From Ceratopteris richardii (taxonomy: Eukaryota; Streptophyta; Polypodiopsida; Polypodiales; Pteridaceae), in NCBI GenBank assembly GCA_020310875.1, contig CM035420.1:187837880-187901879 (forward strand): 64,000 nt of DNA, read 5' to 3'. The notes beneath the pieces were generated by a model that was not told the origin of the DNA, made no database searches, and worked only from the letters and a program-made list of their open reading frames with translations. Position 1 is the stretch's first letter; each line of letters starts with the position of its first letter. Positions 46,935 to 56,331 of the stretch are shown in pieces. The translations under genes were made by a program, and so were the position numbers.

Positions 46935-48177
46935 GTACATACAATACCTTAGTGAGTAGATTCATATTTACATCTAGAGTCTTCACATTTCCAATCTTTT
47001 CAACTAAGTGCCTTGTGTCATCTCCTATTTGAACCTCATGCCTATTCCTTGGATCTTCCAAGTTTGATAGTAGAGCCACATTCCCTCCTACATGATTGGA
47101 ACAACTAGAATCTATATAGAACCTACTTTACCTTGCTTCATGGTCATGTTCATCAATAGAAGTGAGTCTTCTTGTGTCTGCTCTTCAGTGTAATTGTTGT
47201 AGCCTCTTCTTCCTCTATATCTTCCTTGGTTATTGGTATTGTTATAGTTGTTGTTGTAGCCATTGAAGTTGTTTGGTTTTCCTCTTCCATAGCTTCCTTT
47301 GTTAAAGAATCTTCCTCTCTGATTTCTGGGATTCCTGAAACAATTCTCATTTGTATGGTTAATCAAGCCACATATGGCATATGGAGAAGAGCTTTGGAAT
47401 CTCCACCTACCTTCTCTACCTCCTCTGCCTCTTCCTCTTGTACCTCTACCTCTTCATGCAAAATTAGCTTGGCAGGTACTAGGTTCATCATCAGATCTTT
47501 TGCCTTTGCTTTTCTATCCCTACTCTTATTCTTATCAATGTATATGGCAAAGGACTCGTTGCCTTTTGAGTTCTCATTGTTTATCACAAGCTTGGCTTCA
47601 TGAGTGAGTAGTTGCCCCATAAGAGTATTGAACTCAGGTACCTACATATCCATGTATAGGTCCATTGCTATGGTGAAGGCTTCCCATTTATCATCTGCTT
47701 TGATTCCATTGATCATTTGTCTCACAATCTGCTACTCTTCAATGAATTATCCAATGCTTCCAAGTTGGTCAGCTAGGTCTTTCATTTTGGTGACATAATC
47801 AGTCACATCTTCTTTAGTGTGATGAATTCCATCCATAGTTGGTTCTTCCTTGCTCTAGTGCTTGAAGAGAAGAATTCTTCAAGAGCATTCCATGTCTCTT
47901 GTGATGTCTTACAATTCCTAATGTGTGGAAGTAAGAAATAAAAAACTAAGTTGAGAATATAAGACCTAGCTAAAGCATCCTTTGAGCACCATGTTTTTAA
48001 CCTTTCTTGTTCTTCTTGAGTAGGTTGACCTTTGCTTCTGAGTATTGGCATCAACTCATCTCTAGATATGTGACCATAGAGATTTCTACCTTGAAGATAT
48101 GCTTCCATTCTAAGTGACCAATCAGAGTAACTAGCTCGACCCAATTTTTCAATGGATGATGGGAATCCATCTCCCAT
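46935..48177 (-). pseudogene. Copia C gag and protease remnant
   Basis: The gag start is at 48177 (MGDGFPSSIEKLGRASYSDWSLRMEAYLQ), with the UBN2 domain through 47803. A frameshift follows, then a Lys/Glu-rich part (47363-47620) and an Arg/Gly/Asn/Tyr-rich RNA-binding stretch (RGRFFNKGSYGRGKPNNFNG, 47290-47340). Protease scraps (NLEDPRNRHEVQIGDDTRH, VLYVPMI) run to 46940. There the chain passes straight into the RT linker, which marks the integrase deletion. Confidence 0.75.
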
Positions 48178-48192
48178 GTTGAGTTGATGATA

Positions 48193-48204
48193 GCTCTAAT
48201 ACCA
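48193..48204 (-). other. Primer-binding site of copia element C
   Basis: The minus strand reads TGGTATTAGAGC just inside the 5' LTR, one transition from the initiator-Met site. Confidence 0.8.
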
Positions 48205-48207
48205 CTA

Positions 48208-49069
48208 TGAGGAGATGGTTGGATACATCCAAAGATGAGGTGGTGGTGCACAAATCCTACTCTACACCTTCCAATGTAGCTTTATAGTGCCTTAGAGAGA
48301 CCTTTAGCTTCCAAAATATGTATTTGGACCCACTATTTACCTTGGAGCATCATCCTCAAATAGTTATATCAAAACAGATAACTTTGAGAGTTGAAGGGTT
48401 CCAAAAACTTGTTATTTATGGACTAGGTTCCTTTCAGAAAAATACTCAGTGCTCACTCACTGATTACAAATGACCCAAGACCTTTTAGACATAGCTAAAT
48501 GAGGACCTTAGCTCACTATTAGAAGTTATCTCACTAATTTCGAATGATTATATGATGAGAAATAGTTTTAAGAAATTAGGGGTGTAATCCTGACTTCTTA
48601 GGAAGATGACAGTGAGCAGACATAGGTAGCCTACAGAGAACTTATGTCACAATATAATGAATCAAATAACATGAAAATTGATATGCCACAAGGAAATAGA
48701 TCATGCTTTCTATTCCAAGTTGAATCATATCAAATGGATGAGTATAAGCAAAGAGAACAATTGATCAAAATCACTGAATTACACAACAATACAGAGTATG
48801 GCTTGCACTAAATGAATCAAATGTATATAGTTCTGAAAGTATGATACAAAGGAGATGATGAAGGCTTACTCATACATATGTGGGCTGAGTGTAGCCACAA
48901 TCTTGAAGCTCAATAACTCCTTCTATGCTCCATACCCATGACAAAAAGTCATGTAGTTTTATAGTCATGAAGTGAATTTGAATTTGGATCTGCCACTTAA
49001 AAGTGTTCCTACCTTTTTGGTAGTGGTTAATTTGATTCTAACCAATTAGGTGGTTGTGACATACAACTC
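48208..49069 (-). repeat. 5' (shared) LTR of copia C, truncated
   Basis: Aligns with 44405-45275. The last 175 bp or so of the LTR is absent. Its outer boundary coincides with the left TIR of the DNA transposon. Confidence 0.8.
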
Positions 49070-49112
49070 CATTAGGAAAAAAAGTGAACCCTCCATGGGC
49101 CTTGTAAGGATT
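49070..49112 (+). repeat. Left terminal inverted repeat
   Basis: Matches the reverse complement of 58154-58194 over about 40 bp, with a few mismatches and a one-base indel in the A run. Confidence 0.88.
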
Positions 49113-49661
49113 CCTAATTTTTAGGGATTAAGCTTAATCTTGTTCTTTGTTAAGGGGACAAAGTGCATTTAATAGAGCACTTTTTGGTAGGCTGAAGTAG
49201 GCTTTTTTTTAGGCTGAGCTAGGACCTTCTCTCTCTTCTGCACATAGAGAGAGAGAAAAACCACTTTCCACCTCATCAAATCCGTCCATCTTTATGAATA
49301 AAAAAATGAGTTTTCTGAAAAAGTCTCTTTTTCAGCTATTCTTTATTCAAAATGGCCCATACTTTTATGTATATGTCAGAACTTAATTTTTTTAGACTTA
49401 TTTTTATAAAAAATACTTAAAAAACATACTTTTCGAAATCCCTCCAAAAGTTAAGTGCCACATCATCAAACTCGTAACTTTGGTTGCCCCAAAACATGAA
49501 TTTTTGAAAAAAACCTCATTTTCCCTCTAACATACTGAAAAAAGTCATTTTGACCTATCCACATACCAAAACACACTTTTTTTCTTGCACATAGCTACTG
49601 TACTAGCCATTCCAGCCATCTGTGTGCTTCTTCCCATTCGGTGCTGGAGTTTTGGAACATC
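49113..49661 (+). promoter_or_regulatory. Non-coding left subterminal region and transposase upstream region
   Basis: No ORF is evident. It contains GA/CT-rich inverted words (CTCTCTCTTC...AGAGAGAGAG, 49229-49256) and A/T homopolymer runs. It is expected to hold the transposase promoter, but no convincing TATA box was identified. Confidence 0.4.
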
Positions 49662-52439
49662 ATGGTGCTCACATGTATTATGAACATGACACCAGCACCA
49701 GCGCGTGCTCCTCACTCAAAGAGTGTACATGTTCGTGTTCCTACAGAATTTGCACCAACAACTAGAGGTAGCAATGACATAGATTCTCAAAATGCACGAC
49801 GTGCAGCTGGAGAGAAGAATATTGATCTTTGGGTCCATGGTGCTTTGTATCCCTTGGATCCAATGGCTAATGTTCATCCTAGATTCCATACTATCTCCAC
49901 ATTTCTACAATTCCTTGGTTCCGGTGAAGATGGACTCCTAGGCTATTGCAAGCGATTGTCTAACCATTCTACATCTATAGCAAATTATTGGATGCAACAA
50001 TGTCATCACAACCATTTCAAGATACACAGTTTAGAGAGTGCTATACACACTTTAGAAAGTGCTATCAAATCTTTGGATGAGCACAATAATAGACTCAAAC
50101 AAGATGTGGAAGAAAAGGAGAGCACAATTACAAAGTTGAAAGCCAATCTTACACAACTAAAAGAGACTCCACTTGGGATGAGATTTAGGAAAGGACCATT
50201 ATCATCCTTTCAAGCTCTTTCAACTGGTGGTGGAGCACGGAAGCGAAGTGTTTACGCACTTAGGTATGTATTTCCTTTGTTTAGTTATGTTAAAAGACTT
50301 TTAGATTGAGATTCTTATTGTGCAGGTCATTTGTTGAAGATGCGAGAGGATCAATTGAAGTTTCTGAATTCTTGTCTTAGCAACAAACATGTGCTTATGA
50401 TCTTGGAGTCACCAATAGGAAATCACATCAAAACCCAAGTGATTAAAGATTTTGCAGACAACTTAGAAGATATTATTAGTCCTAGTGAGGTACAGATGGT
50501 ATGTGATGAAGCAGGTGTTAGTACTAGAGTGTACACTGCATTGTACAATCTTTTGAAGCAGGCTCTACAAAACAAAGGTATTTTCCAGAGCATTTTTCCA
50601 TGCCCTTACAAGGTATCTGTGAGGAAGAAGATAACCAATGAGGATGTAGCCAATACTCTTGGCAATTACCTGCATATAGAAGATGTTATGCCTGCATCCA
50701 TTTATCATTCATCTACATCAAAGAAAGAGTTGAAAAACACATCTAGACAGGGATTCATCTACACAAAGTACAACAACATATTTGTCAATTTGGAGAGGCT
50801 CCAAAAGGAAATGGTTAAATTTTACAAATCCACACTTCAAGGTATATCCATTGTTTTGATAATGACATTCATAGTATTTTTAATAATATAATGTTTGTTA
50901 TTTGATGTAGATTGTGGTTCCAAACTCAAGTTTGTATTGAAGCTAGACGAATGTCAAATCATAAAGGGACGCCGTATGGAGAGACTTAGTGTGACACTCA
51001 TGAACGAAGCTATGGCCCATGCTATTATTGATGATAGTGAAGAATCTACCCATCACTTTACATATAGTGTCCAATCAGAGAAAGATATATGGTGGTTAGG
51101 TGCTATTGAAGTACCTAAAGAATCCAATGATGTTCTTACATGGATTTTCAATAGGATCCCATGGATCACAGAGGTGATAACTTCTCAAATTCATGGTGCC
51201 AAAATCAATGTAGAAAGCCTTGGTGACTTTGAAGTAGAGTGGCACTTAGGTGGAGACTTAAAGACTATCAAATGCATGTTAGGGTGCAAACAAGGTGCAT
51301 CTACTCTCTATCCTTGTCCATATTGTACACGAGGTTATAAACGAACAAAGAGAAAACAAAACAACATAGATGATTTAGTTGATGACACAGATGCAACTCC
51401 ATCTGCTGAATGGGATACACCTTTAATGAGGTGTCCCATGTTAGGTACACCTAATCGTGACATGTCAGATAAGGATTGGAATCCCATTATTCCATTCCCT
51501 TTAGTCAATGTCCACTTTTGCACCTTGCATGCCTTCATGAGAATTTTTGATAGACTATTGAAGCTCCATATAGAATACGCATTTGCCATGAAGCCAGTTG
51601 ATAAATCTATTCAAGCTATAAAGAAATTGGAGGAACTTCTTAATTCAATTGGTTGTCATGGTGGAAATGTAACCCTAGTTGTTAAGAAAGTTGGAGAATC
51701 TCAAGATAGCTTGCAACAAGTGTCAATGACAGGGAATAAAGCAAGACATTTTTTTAGAAGAGGTACTAGCACTCAAAATAATGAACGTTATGAGCTGTGG
51801 AAAGACCTATGCATGATCACAACAGACAATGACTCTCAAGTTGATCTTTGTAATAAGAGAAAGAAAGTTTGGTCGAGCTTTGATAAGGTTGTAGGCTTAA
51901 TGGGTCTGACTAGGTCTAGTGCTATTCAACGTCAAATGTTTCAAGAAACATTAGTGGAGTTCACCAAGTGTTTCATTCAATGTTGGGGAGAGAGCAATAT
52001 AACACACTACATTGTAAGTGTAATCTTCTTCTACAAGTGTTCATTGCACTTACCTTTTTCCAATGTACTTAACAATTTTTAGCATATTTTGTTTGCACAT
52101 GGAGCTTTTTTCATGCATCGATATGGGTCATTAGAGATTTTCAGTACCCAAGGAATGGAAAAGTCACACTACAAAGCGAGGGGTGTCTACTTCAAAAACA
52201 CCCGACATGGTGGTGGCCCAATGCAATCAAACTACATGGAGGAGATGTTTAATTGGTTTTACCGCACTACATTCTCGAGAAAGTTTTTTGTGGAACGACT
52301 TAGGGATTCAAAATTGGCAAAACTTGCAAGAAAGATGCAACACAACATTGCCAGTGAGAAATGGAAGTCATCGTTAGGTCCTCTTCATCATGCTCAGTGG
52401 CGTGCAAGGAGACAACGAGAAGGCTCAGCTTGGAAGTAA
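49662..52439 (+). CDS. Putative DDE transposase (RAG1/Transib/hAT-like fold), four exons
   Basis: Likely exons are 49662-50263 (or to 50247), 50326-50841, 50911-52013 and 52083-52439. Introns 2 and 3 are 69 bp each with GT/AG ends (GTATAT, GTAAGT) and keep the frame. The consensus donor at 50264 leaves intron 1 at 62 bp, out of frame. A weaker GT at 50248 gives 78 bp in frame (853 codons in total). The N-terminal exon has a coiled-coil stretch (DEHNNRLKQDVEEKE). Candidate catalytic residues are Asp 50946 (LKLDECQII), Asp 51255 (GGDLKTIKCMLG) and Glu 52158 (STQGMEKSHYKARG). Between them lie CPYC (51315-51326) and HFCTLH (51513-51530), the CxxC/HxxxxH zinc signature of several eukaryotic transposase families. 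The Glu context (YGSLEIFSTQG) recalls the RAG1/Transib C-terminus. Similar uncharacterised proteins are known to me from invertebrates and early plants, and no standard plant superfamily fits well. Confidence 0.72.
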
Positions 52440-52588
52440 AGTGAATTCGCTATTTCCCATTATGTGGTAATACATATGATTATTGTAATCTTGATTTCAA
52501 TGTGTTATTATTTAATATATAATATTCTGTATGGTTTTAAACAGGTTTTGTCCGTTCTAGTGTGAACAAACAGTTTTTTAAAAAACTC

Positions 52589-52596
52589 TATAAATA
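52589..52596 (+). promoter_or_regulatory. TATA box of the H3-like gene
   Basis: TATAAATA, 43 bp before the ATG at 52639. The leader after it (CATTTCACACTTTTTGCAAC) closely resembles the leader of the minus-strand gene starting at 55877. Confidence 0.65.
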
Positions 52597-52638
52597 GAGA
52601 GAACTCACTTCATTTCACACTTTTTGCAACTCAAGAGA

Positions 52639-53529
52639 ATGGCACGCACCAAGCAAACTGCAAGGAAAGATCGCGTCTTCTTTCCTAGCCCTCATCTAGG
52701 GACACAACGCCCACCATGGTTGCAACCCCCCCAAAGGCCTCGAAGTGGTTCCCAGAGCACATCTGTGCCTGTGTCACACGATGGCACACCACCTGGGAGC
52801 AATTCAGTGCGAGAAAATGAAGTTTCCAGTAGACAAGATTATTACACTCCAGGACGATCAGAGGCCATTTCAGATGATGAGCCACCAACAAGGACACCCA
52901 TCAAATCAAGACCCAAACAGAAGTTGATCAGAAGGAGTGTACCAGAGAGCGACGAAGAGTCATCCCCAAATGAGGAAAGCAACAATCAACCACCATGGAA
53001 TGATATGCAAATACCAACGAGCCATAGGGTGACACATGGAGGTAAGACACTTCCACAAGGACAAGGGCAAATACCAACAGAGGAGGAAAGAGAGCAAAGT
53101 CAACAACCACATCAACAACAAAATGTGCAAGATGAAGCTGGGCCCTCACATCGTGTACATCGGAGAAAAAAAAACTATCAACCTCGACGTCGACCTCAAC
53201 GCCAGCCAAACATACCTCCCAACCCAAGAGCTCCACAAAGACGAAGGAAGCACTGCAGGGCTTTTGCAGAGATATGACACTACCAAAAGTCCGTTGAACT
53301 ACTCATACCACGAAGAGCTTTTGCAAGGGTAGTGAAAGAGGAACTACAAAGCTACCAAGCAGGTCTAAGAATACAAGGGATAGCACTTGAAGCACTTCAA
53401 GAGGCAGCTGAGGCCTACCTCATCTCCATGCTTGAGGACTCTAACCTCTGTGCTATCCATGCCAAGAGAGTAACCATACAACCGAAGGACATTCAGCTAG
53501 CAAGAAGAATTAGAGGAAATAACCCATGA
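52639..53529 (+). CDS. Histone H3-like (CENH3-flavoured) protein with long insert, one in-frame TGA
   Basis: The start at 52639 gives [10 protein letters not shown], identical to residues 1-9 of the mature H3 tail including Lys4 and Lys9. At H3 position 10 the sequence has Asp instead of Ser. About 190 residues rich in Pro, Gln, Ser, Arg and Glu follow, predicted disordered, and then a histone fold: [66 protein letters not shown]. The TGA (53275-53277) falls where H3 and CENH3 have Arg in EIR, consistent with CGA to TGA. The frame is open on both sides, 296 codons plus the stop. HYQKSxELLIP and QEAAEAYL resemble plant CENH3, but loop 1 has the length of canonical H3. There are no introns. It lies 200 bp downstream of the transposase in the same orientation, inside the TIRs. 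Confidence 0.9.
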
Positions 53530-53762
53530 TGTGTATATTATACCCTATGATAGGCTACTTTGCGATGTAATACAATGGATAATAGAAAATTTTGTTTTGA
53601 CTTATATTCTTTGTCTCTTTTTTCTCTCTCACTCTCTCTCTCTCTCTCTCTTTCAGTCAGTTATATATGGATTCAGTTAAACATGCATGCACTTGCCTAT
53701 TGTTTTATGACTAGATATGTTCCTTTTCTACATACTGGTGTGCAACATGTCCTTTTCATACC
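53530..53762. other. 3' region of the H3-like gene, CT-rich repeat
   Basis: Holds AATAGAAAA-type words after the stop (about 53578) that could serve 3' end formation. A (TC)n tract is at about 53625-53652. No ORF with a motif was found. Confidence 0.4.
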
Positions 53763-53852
53763 AAAAAACCCCCAGCCACAGAAACGCGGGATTCAGCCCT
53801 GCAAAATTTTTGCAGGGCTGAATCCCGCGTTTCTGTGGCTGGGGTTTTTTTT
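53763..53852. repeat. Long near-perfect palindrome 1
   Basis: Arms of about 43 bp, CCCCAGCCACAGAAACGCGG then GATTCAGCCCTGCAAAA, are followed by the exact reverse complement. Only the central A/T run is unpaired, and A runs flanking the left arm pair with T runs after the right arm. It would form a very stable hairpin in DNA or RNA. Confidence 0.97.
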
Positions 53853-54068
53853 TGCAATATTTGGTCTTTGGTAAGCATAAGACATATGGTAGAGATGCAA
53901 TGGTCTAGGTATTAAGAGGTTATACCCTATAGGAATTGAGATCTTTAGCTACTAAAGGCTGAGTTTATACCCTACTGAAAACTTCTGGTCCTGATAATAC
54001 CAAAACCAATTGAAAATCTGAAATTACATAGTTTCCTATGTATTGTAGCACCTAAAAACACTAGATAA
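53853..54068. other. Spacer between the two palindromes
   Basis: 216 bp, AT-rich. No gene or repeat was recognised. Confidence 0.5.
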
Positions 54069-54165
54069 GGCCAAAAAAGCCCCAGCCACAGAAACGCGGG
54101 AAACAGCCCTGCAAAAATTTTGCAGGGTTGTTTCCCGCGTTTCTGTGGCTGGGGCTTTTTTGGCC
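54069..54165. repeat. Long near-perfect palindrome 2
   Basis: Arms of about 46 bp start GGCCAAAAAAGCCCCAGCCA, continue with the same CAGAAACGCGGGA as palindrome 1 and then AACAGCCCTGC. The reverse complement follows with one G/T mismatch. The arm differs from palindrome 1 in the middle (GGGAAACAG versus GGGATTCAG), and both arms changed together, so the pairing has been kept. Confidence 0.97.
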
Positions 54166-54324
54166 TTTTTTAAGCATATAATCATACAGAGGACCAAAGC
54201 ACAATACAAAGACCCCCAATTAGATACAATTTGTGGAGAGAAGATAAGTTCAATTTTTTAGCACATTCATATACAGAACTAGACAAATGATGAAAAAAAA
54301 AGTTTGTATTATCAAGACATTACA

Positions 54325-55877
54325 TCATTTCTCAGCTGCCTTCAATTTCTCCACAACTTTCTTTCTCCTTTGGAGAGATTGAGGCAGCTGGTAAGTCAAT
54401 ACAGATCTTGATATTACATGGGGGTCTTGCATTCCAAGACTCATGGCGATACCTATTTGCCCTAATACTTTTCCTCTAAAATTAAGTCCTAAAGTAGTTA
54501 CAACTAAGGATTTCCTAACCAAAATGACACAATTAGTGCCTTGGGTAATTGTACATAAACACAAAATCTTGCTAAGGGCCTTCAAGCACCAAGTGATGAA
54601 GTGCCCATCGGGACTGTAGTCTTTGTGTATGATAACAAAATCATCCTTTGACAACTTTCCGATGTAGTTTGCCAAGGATGCACCACTCCCACGAGAAGCT
54701 CGATCCCCACCAGACCTTGCTGCAAACTTGTCGAGCTCAATTGCTTCCTGTTAAGAACAAATGAGAATTCAAGCTCTTACAATGTTAACTTAAAATTATC
54801 GATTTATTTAATTCAATTACCACTTACATCATGAAGCTTGTCTTCTTCCTCCCCTCTTCCAGGGGCATCAAGATCAATGCTAGAGTGGGCCATGCCACTC
54901 TGCTCTGCTACATGGGATGTAGGAATTTTTTGCTTCAGTATCCTCTCCTGTGCTGCACTGAACTCCTCCTCTGTAGTAGAATTGTTGTCATCATTTAAAA
55001 TATCAGCACACACCATTGATATGGTGTCTGCCACAGAATCCCCAAGTGGGATGGACTTCTTTTCAAGTATGTCAGATGTGTTGTCAAGTGGAACATCTGA
55101 CATTGTGGAGAAAATACTCAAGCATTCATCTAGACGTAGACCGAATGCCTTCTCAATGTCATGGAGTAAAATAAATTCCTCTCCATCCACAACGATGCAG
55201 GAGAGATATTCAAGTTCCACCTCTGGTAATGTGGGCTCAGAGGGGTTGAGATTTGAAGGGGGGGCCTCCTCCATGCTTGATTGCACATGTAGTTTATCCT
55301 CAACACCGCCAGGGAATTCTTGGTGGATTGTAATGCTTTCTTTGGAAAAATTTATGGCCTCTGGTTGAGGCTCATTCTTCTCCTTAACAAAACCCCCAGT
55401 GGCAAGGTTGGGGAGCTCAACAGGTGTAGGTTCCGGCTCCTCATTAATAATAAAATATGTTGTTGCAGTGTAGGATAGGTACTTTGTACCCATCCTCTTC
55501 TTTTTGTTAAGTTTTTTTACTAATGGCACAGAGTCATCTAGTAAGTGCCCAGCAGTTTCCGCAATTGCCATGAAGCGCTTAAGGCGCTTCATGAAGGCTT
55601 CATCGCCTCTATGTATGTAGAGTAGAAGGTCACATGGAACCCATTTACCCTCATAAGGCGGTATTTCTATAGAAAAACGCAAGATGTAGTACTCAAGGAA
55701 CTCTATGATTTCCTTGAGCACATCAGAGTTCAGTTGAATTGTTTTGTCTAGATCAGGGACCCTAGACAGTAGGTCATACAAGTGGTTCTGACCTTTGAAC
55801 TCAGTTGATTCCAAGAACTCATTGAAGAGTTCACGTGGACGTTTGAGTTGCAGGGTACTGGAGGATGCGGCAGCCAT
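54325..55877 (-). CDS. Unknown 490-aa protein encoded by the transposon (two exons)
   Basis: Exon 1 is 55877-54828 (350 codons) and exon 2 is 54747-54325 (140 codons plus stop). The 80-bp intron has consensus ends (GTAAGTGG...CTTAACAG) and falls exactly between codons. The N-terminus MAAASSSTLQLKRPRELFNE leads into a helical domain (residues 10-140, e.g. LYDLLSRVPDLDKTI). An acidic, Pro-rich middle follows, then a small folded-looking segment (SCIVVDGEEFILLHDIEKAF, about residue 230). Another acidic stretch comes before the C-terminal domain in exon 2 (FVIIHKDYSPDGHFITWCLK, ending RRKKVVEKLKAAEK). No family was recognised. The full-length open exons and good splice sites argue it is, or recently was, functional. 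It could be an accessory transposition or chromatin protein. Confidence 0.75.
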
Positions 55878-55965
55878 TGCGCGTGATGCTAGCTTGTGTG
55901 CGTACTCTACTAGTGATTGTAGCTCTTCTTGGTTGCAAAAGTGAGAAATGAGAGAATAAGTGTTG

Positions 55966-55973
55966 CTTTTATA
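55966..55973 (-). promoter_or_regulatory. TATA box of the 490-aa gene
   Basis: The minus strand has TATAAAAG about 90 bp before the ATG. It is followed by CATTTCTCACTTTTGCAACC, which closely resembles the H3-like gene leader. Confidence 0.6.
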
Positions 55974-55989
55974 GTAGTTTCAAAATTTT

Positions 55990-56331
55990 AAAGTGAGTGG
56001 GACCCATTTTAAAACTAAAACTGATACCTTCAAATAAAACAATCATGCACAGAACTCTCAGAAAAAAAACTTTTGCTCATAAAAAGATTGAACAGAATCA
56101 TTAACCAGAATAAGATACACGACAACACAATAGAAAAAAAAAATTCTCAGAACTTTAAAATTATAATAAATTGCCATTGGAAAAACCAAAGATTTGGCAA
56201 ATTGTACATCATATTGAGATCAAAAAATTTTACATGCTACATGTCTTGCATGTTAAATACATTGTTGCAGATGTAGGATTATAAATGGAACATAGGTGTG
56301 TGTACACTGTAGCACTCAAATAGTCCTTGAG
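55990..56331. other. Intergenic region between the two minus-strand genes
   Basis: About 340 bp, very AT-rich. A 67-codon plus-strand ORF (56073-56276) has no motif. It probably contains the 3' end signals of the gene at 56332-57666 and the promoter of the gene at 55877. Confidence 0.4.

Larger units (their letters stand above)
44405..49069 (-). mobile_element. Copia element C, integrase-deleted, 5' LTR truncated by the DNA transposon
   Basis: Minus strand: 3' LTR 44405-45439, polypurine tract 45441-45455, RT-RNase H, gag, primer site 48193-48204 and 5' LTR 48208-49069. The 5' LTR lacks its outer 175 bp or so, where the TIR of the 49070-58194 transposon begins. Sequence beyond that transposon (58195 onward) is the 3' end of another copy of the same family. 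The truncated LTR was therefore probably shared by two tandem copies. Confidence 0.8.

Noticed and set aside
52624..53529. Ordinary host histone H3 gene
   Set aside because: Only the first nine tail residues are canonical, a long insert separates them from a divergent fold, and the gene lies inside TIRs next to a transposase.
53763..54165. Animal/algal-type histone 3' stem-loop
   Set aside because: The palindromes are far longer and do not have the short GGC-loop-GCC form. Position after a histone-like gene is suggestive only.
54838..55368. 176-codon plus-strand ORF
   Set aside because: It is antisense to exon 1 of the 490-aa gene, whose splice sites and composition support the minus strand.
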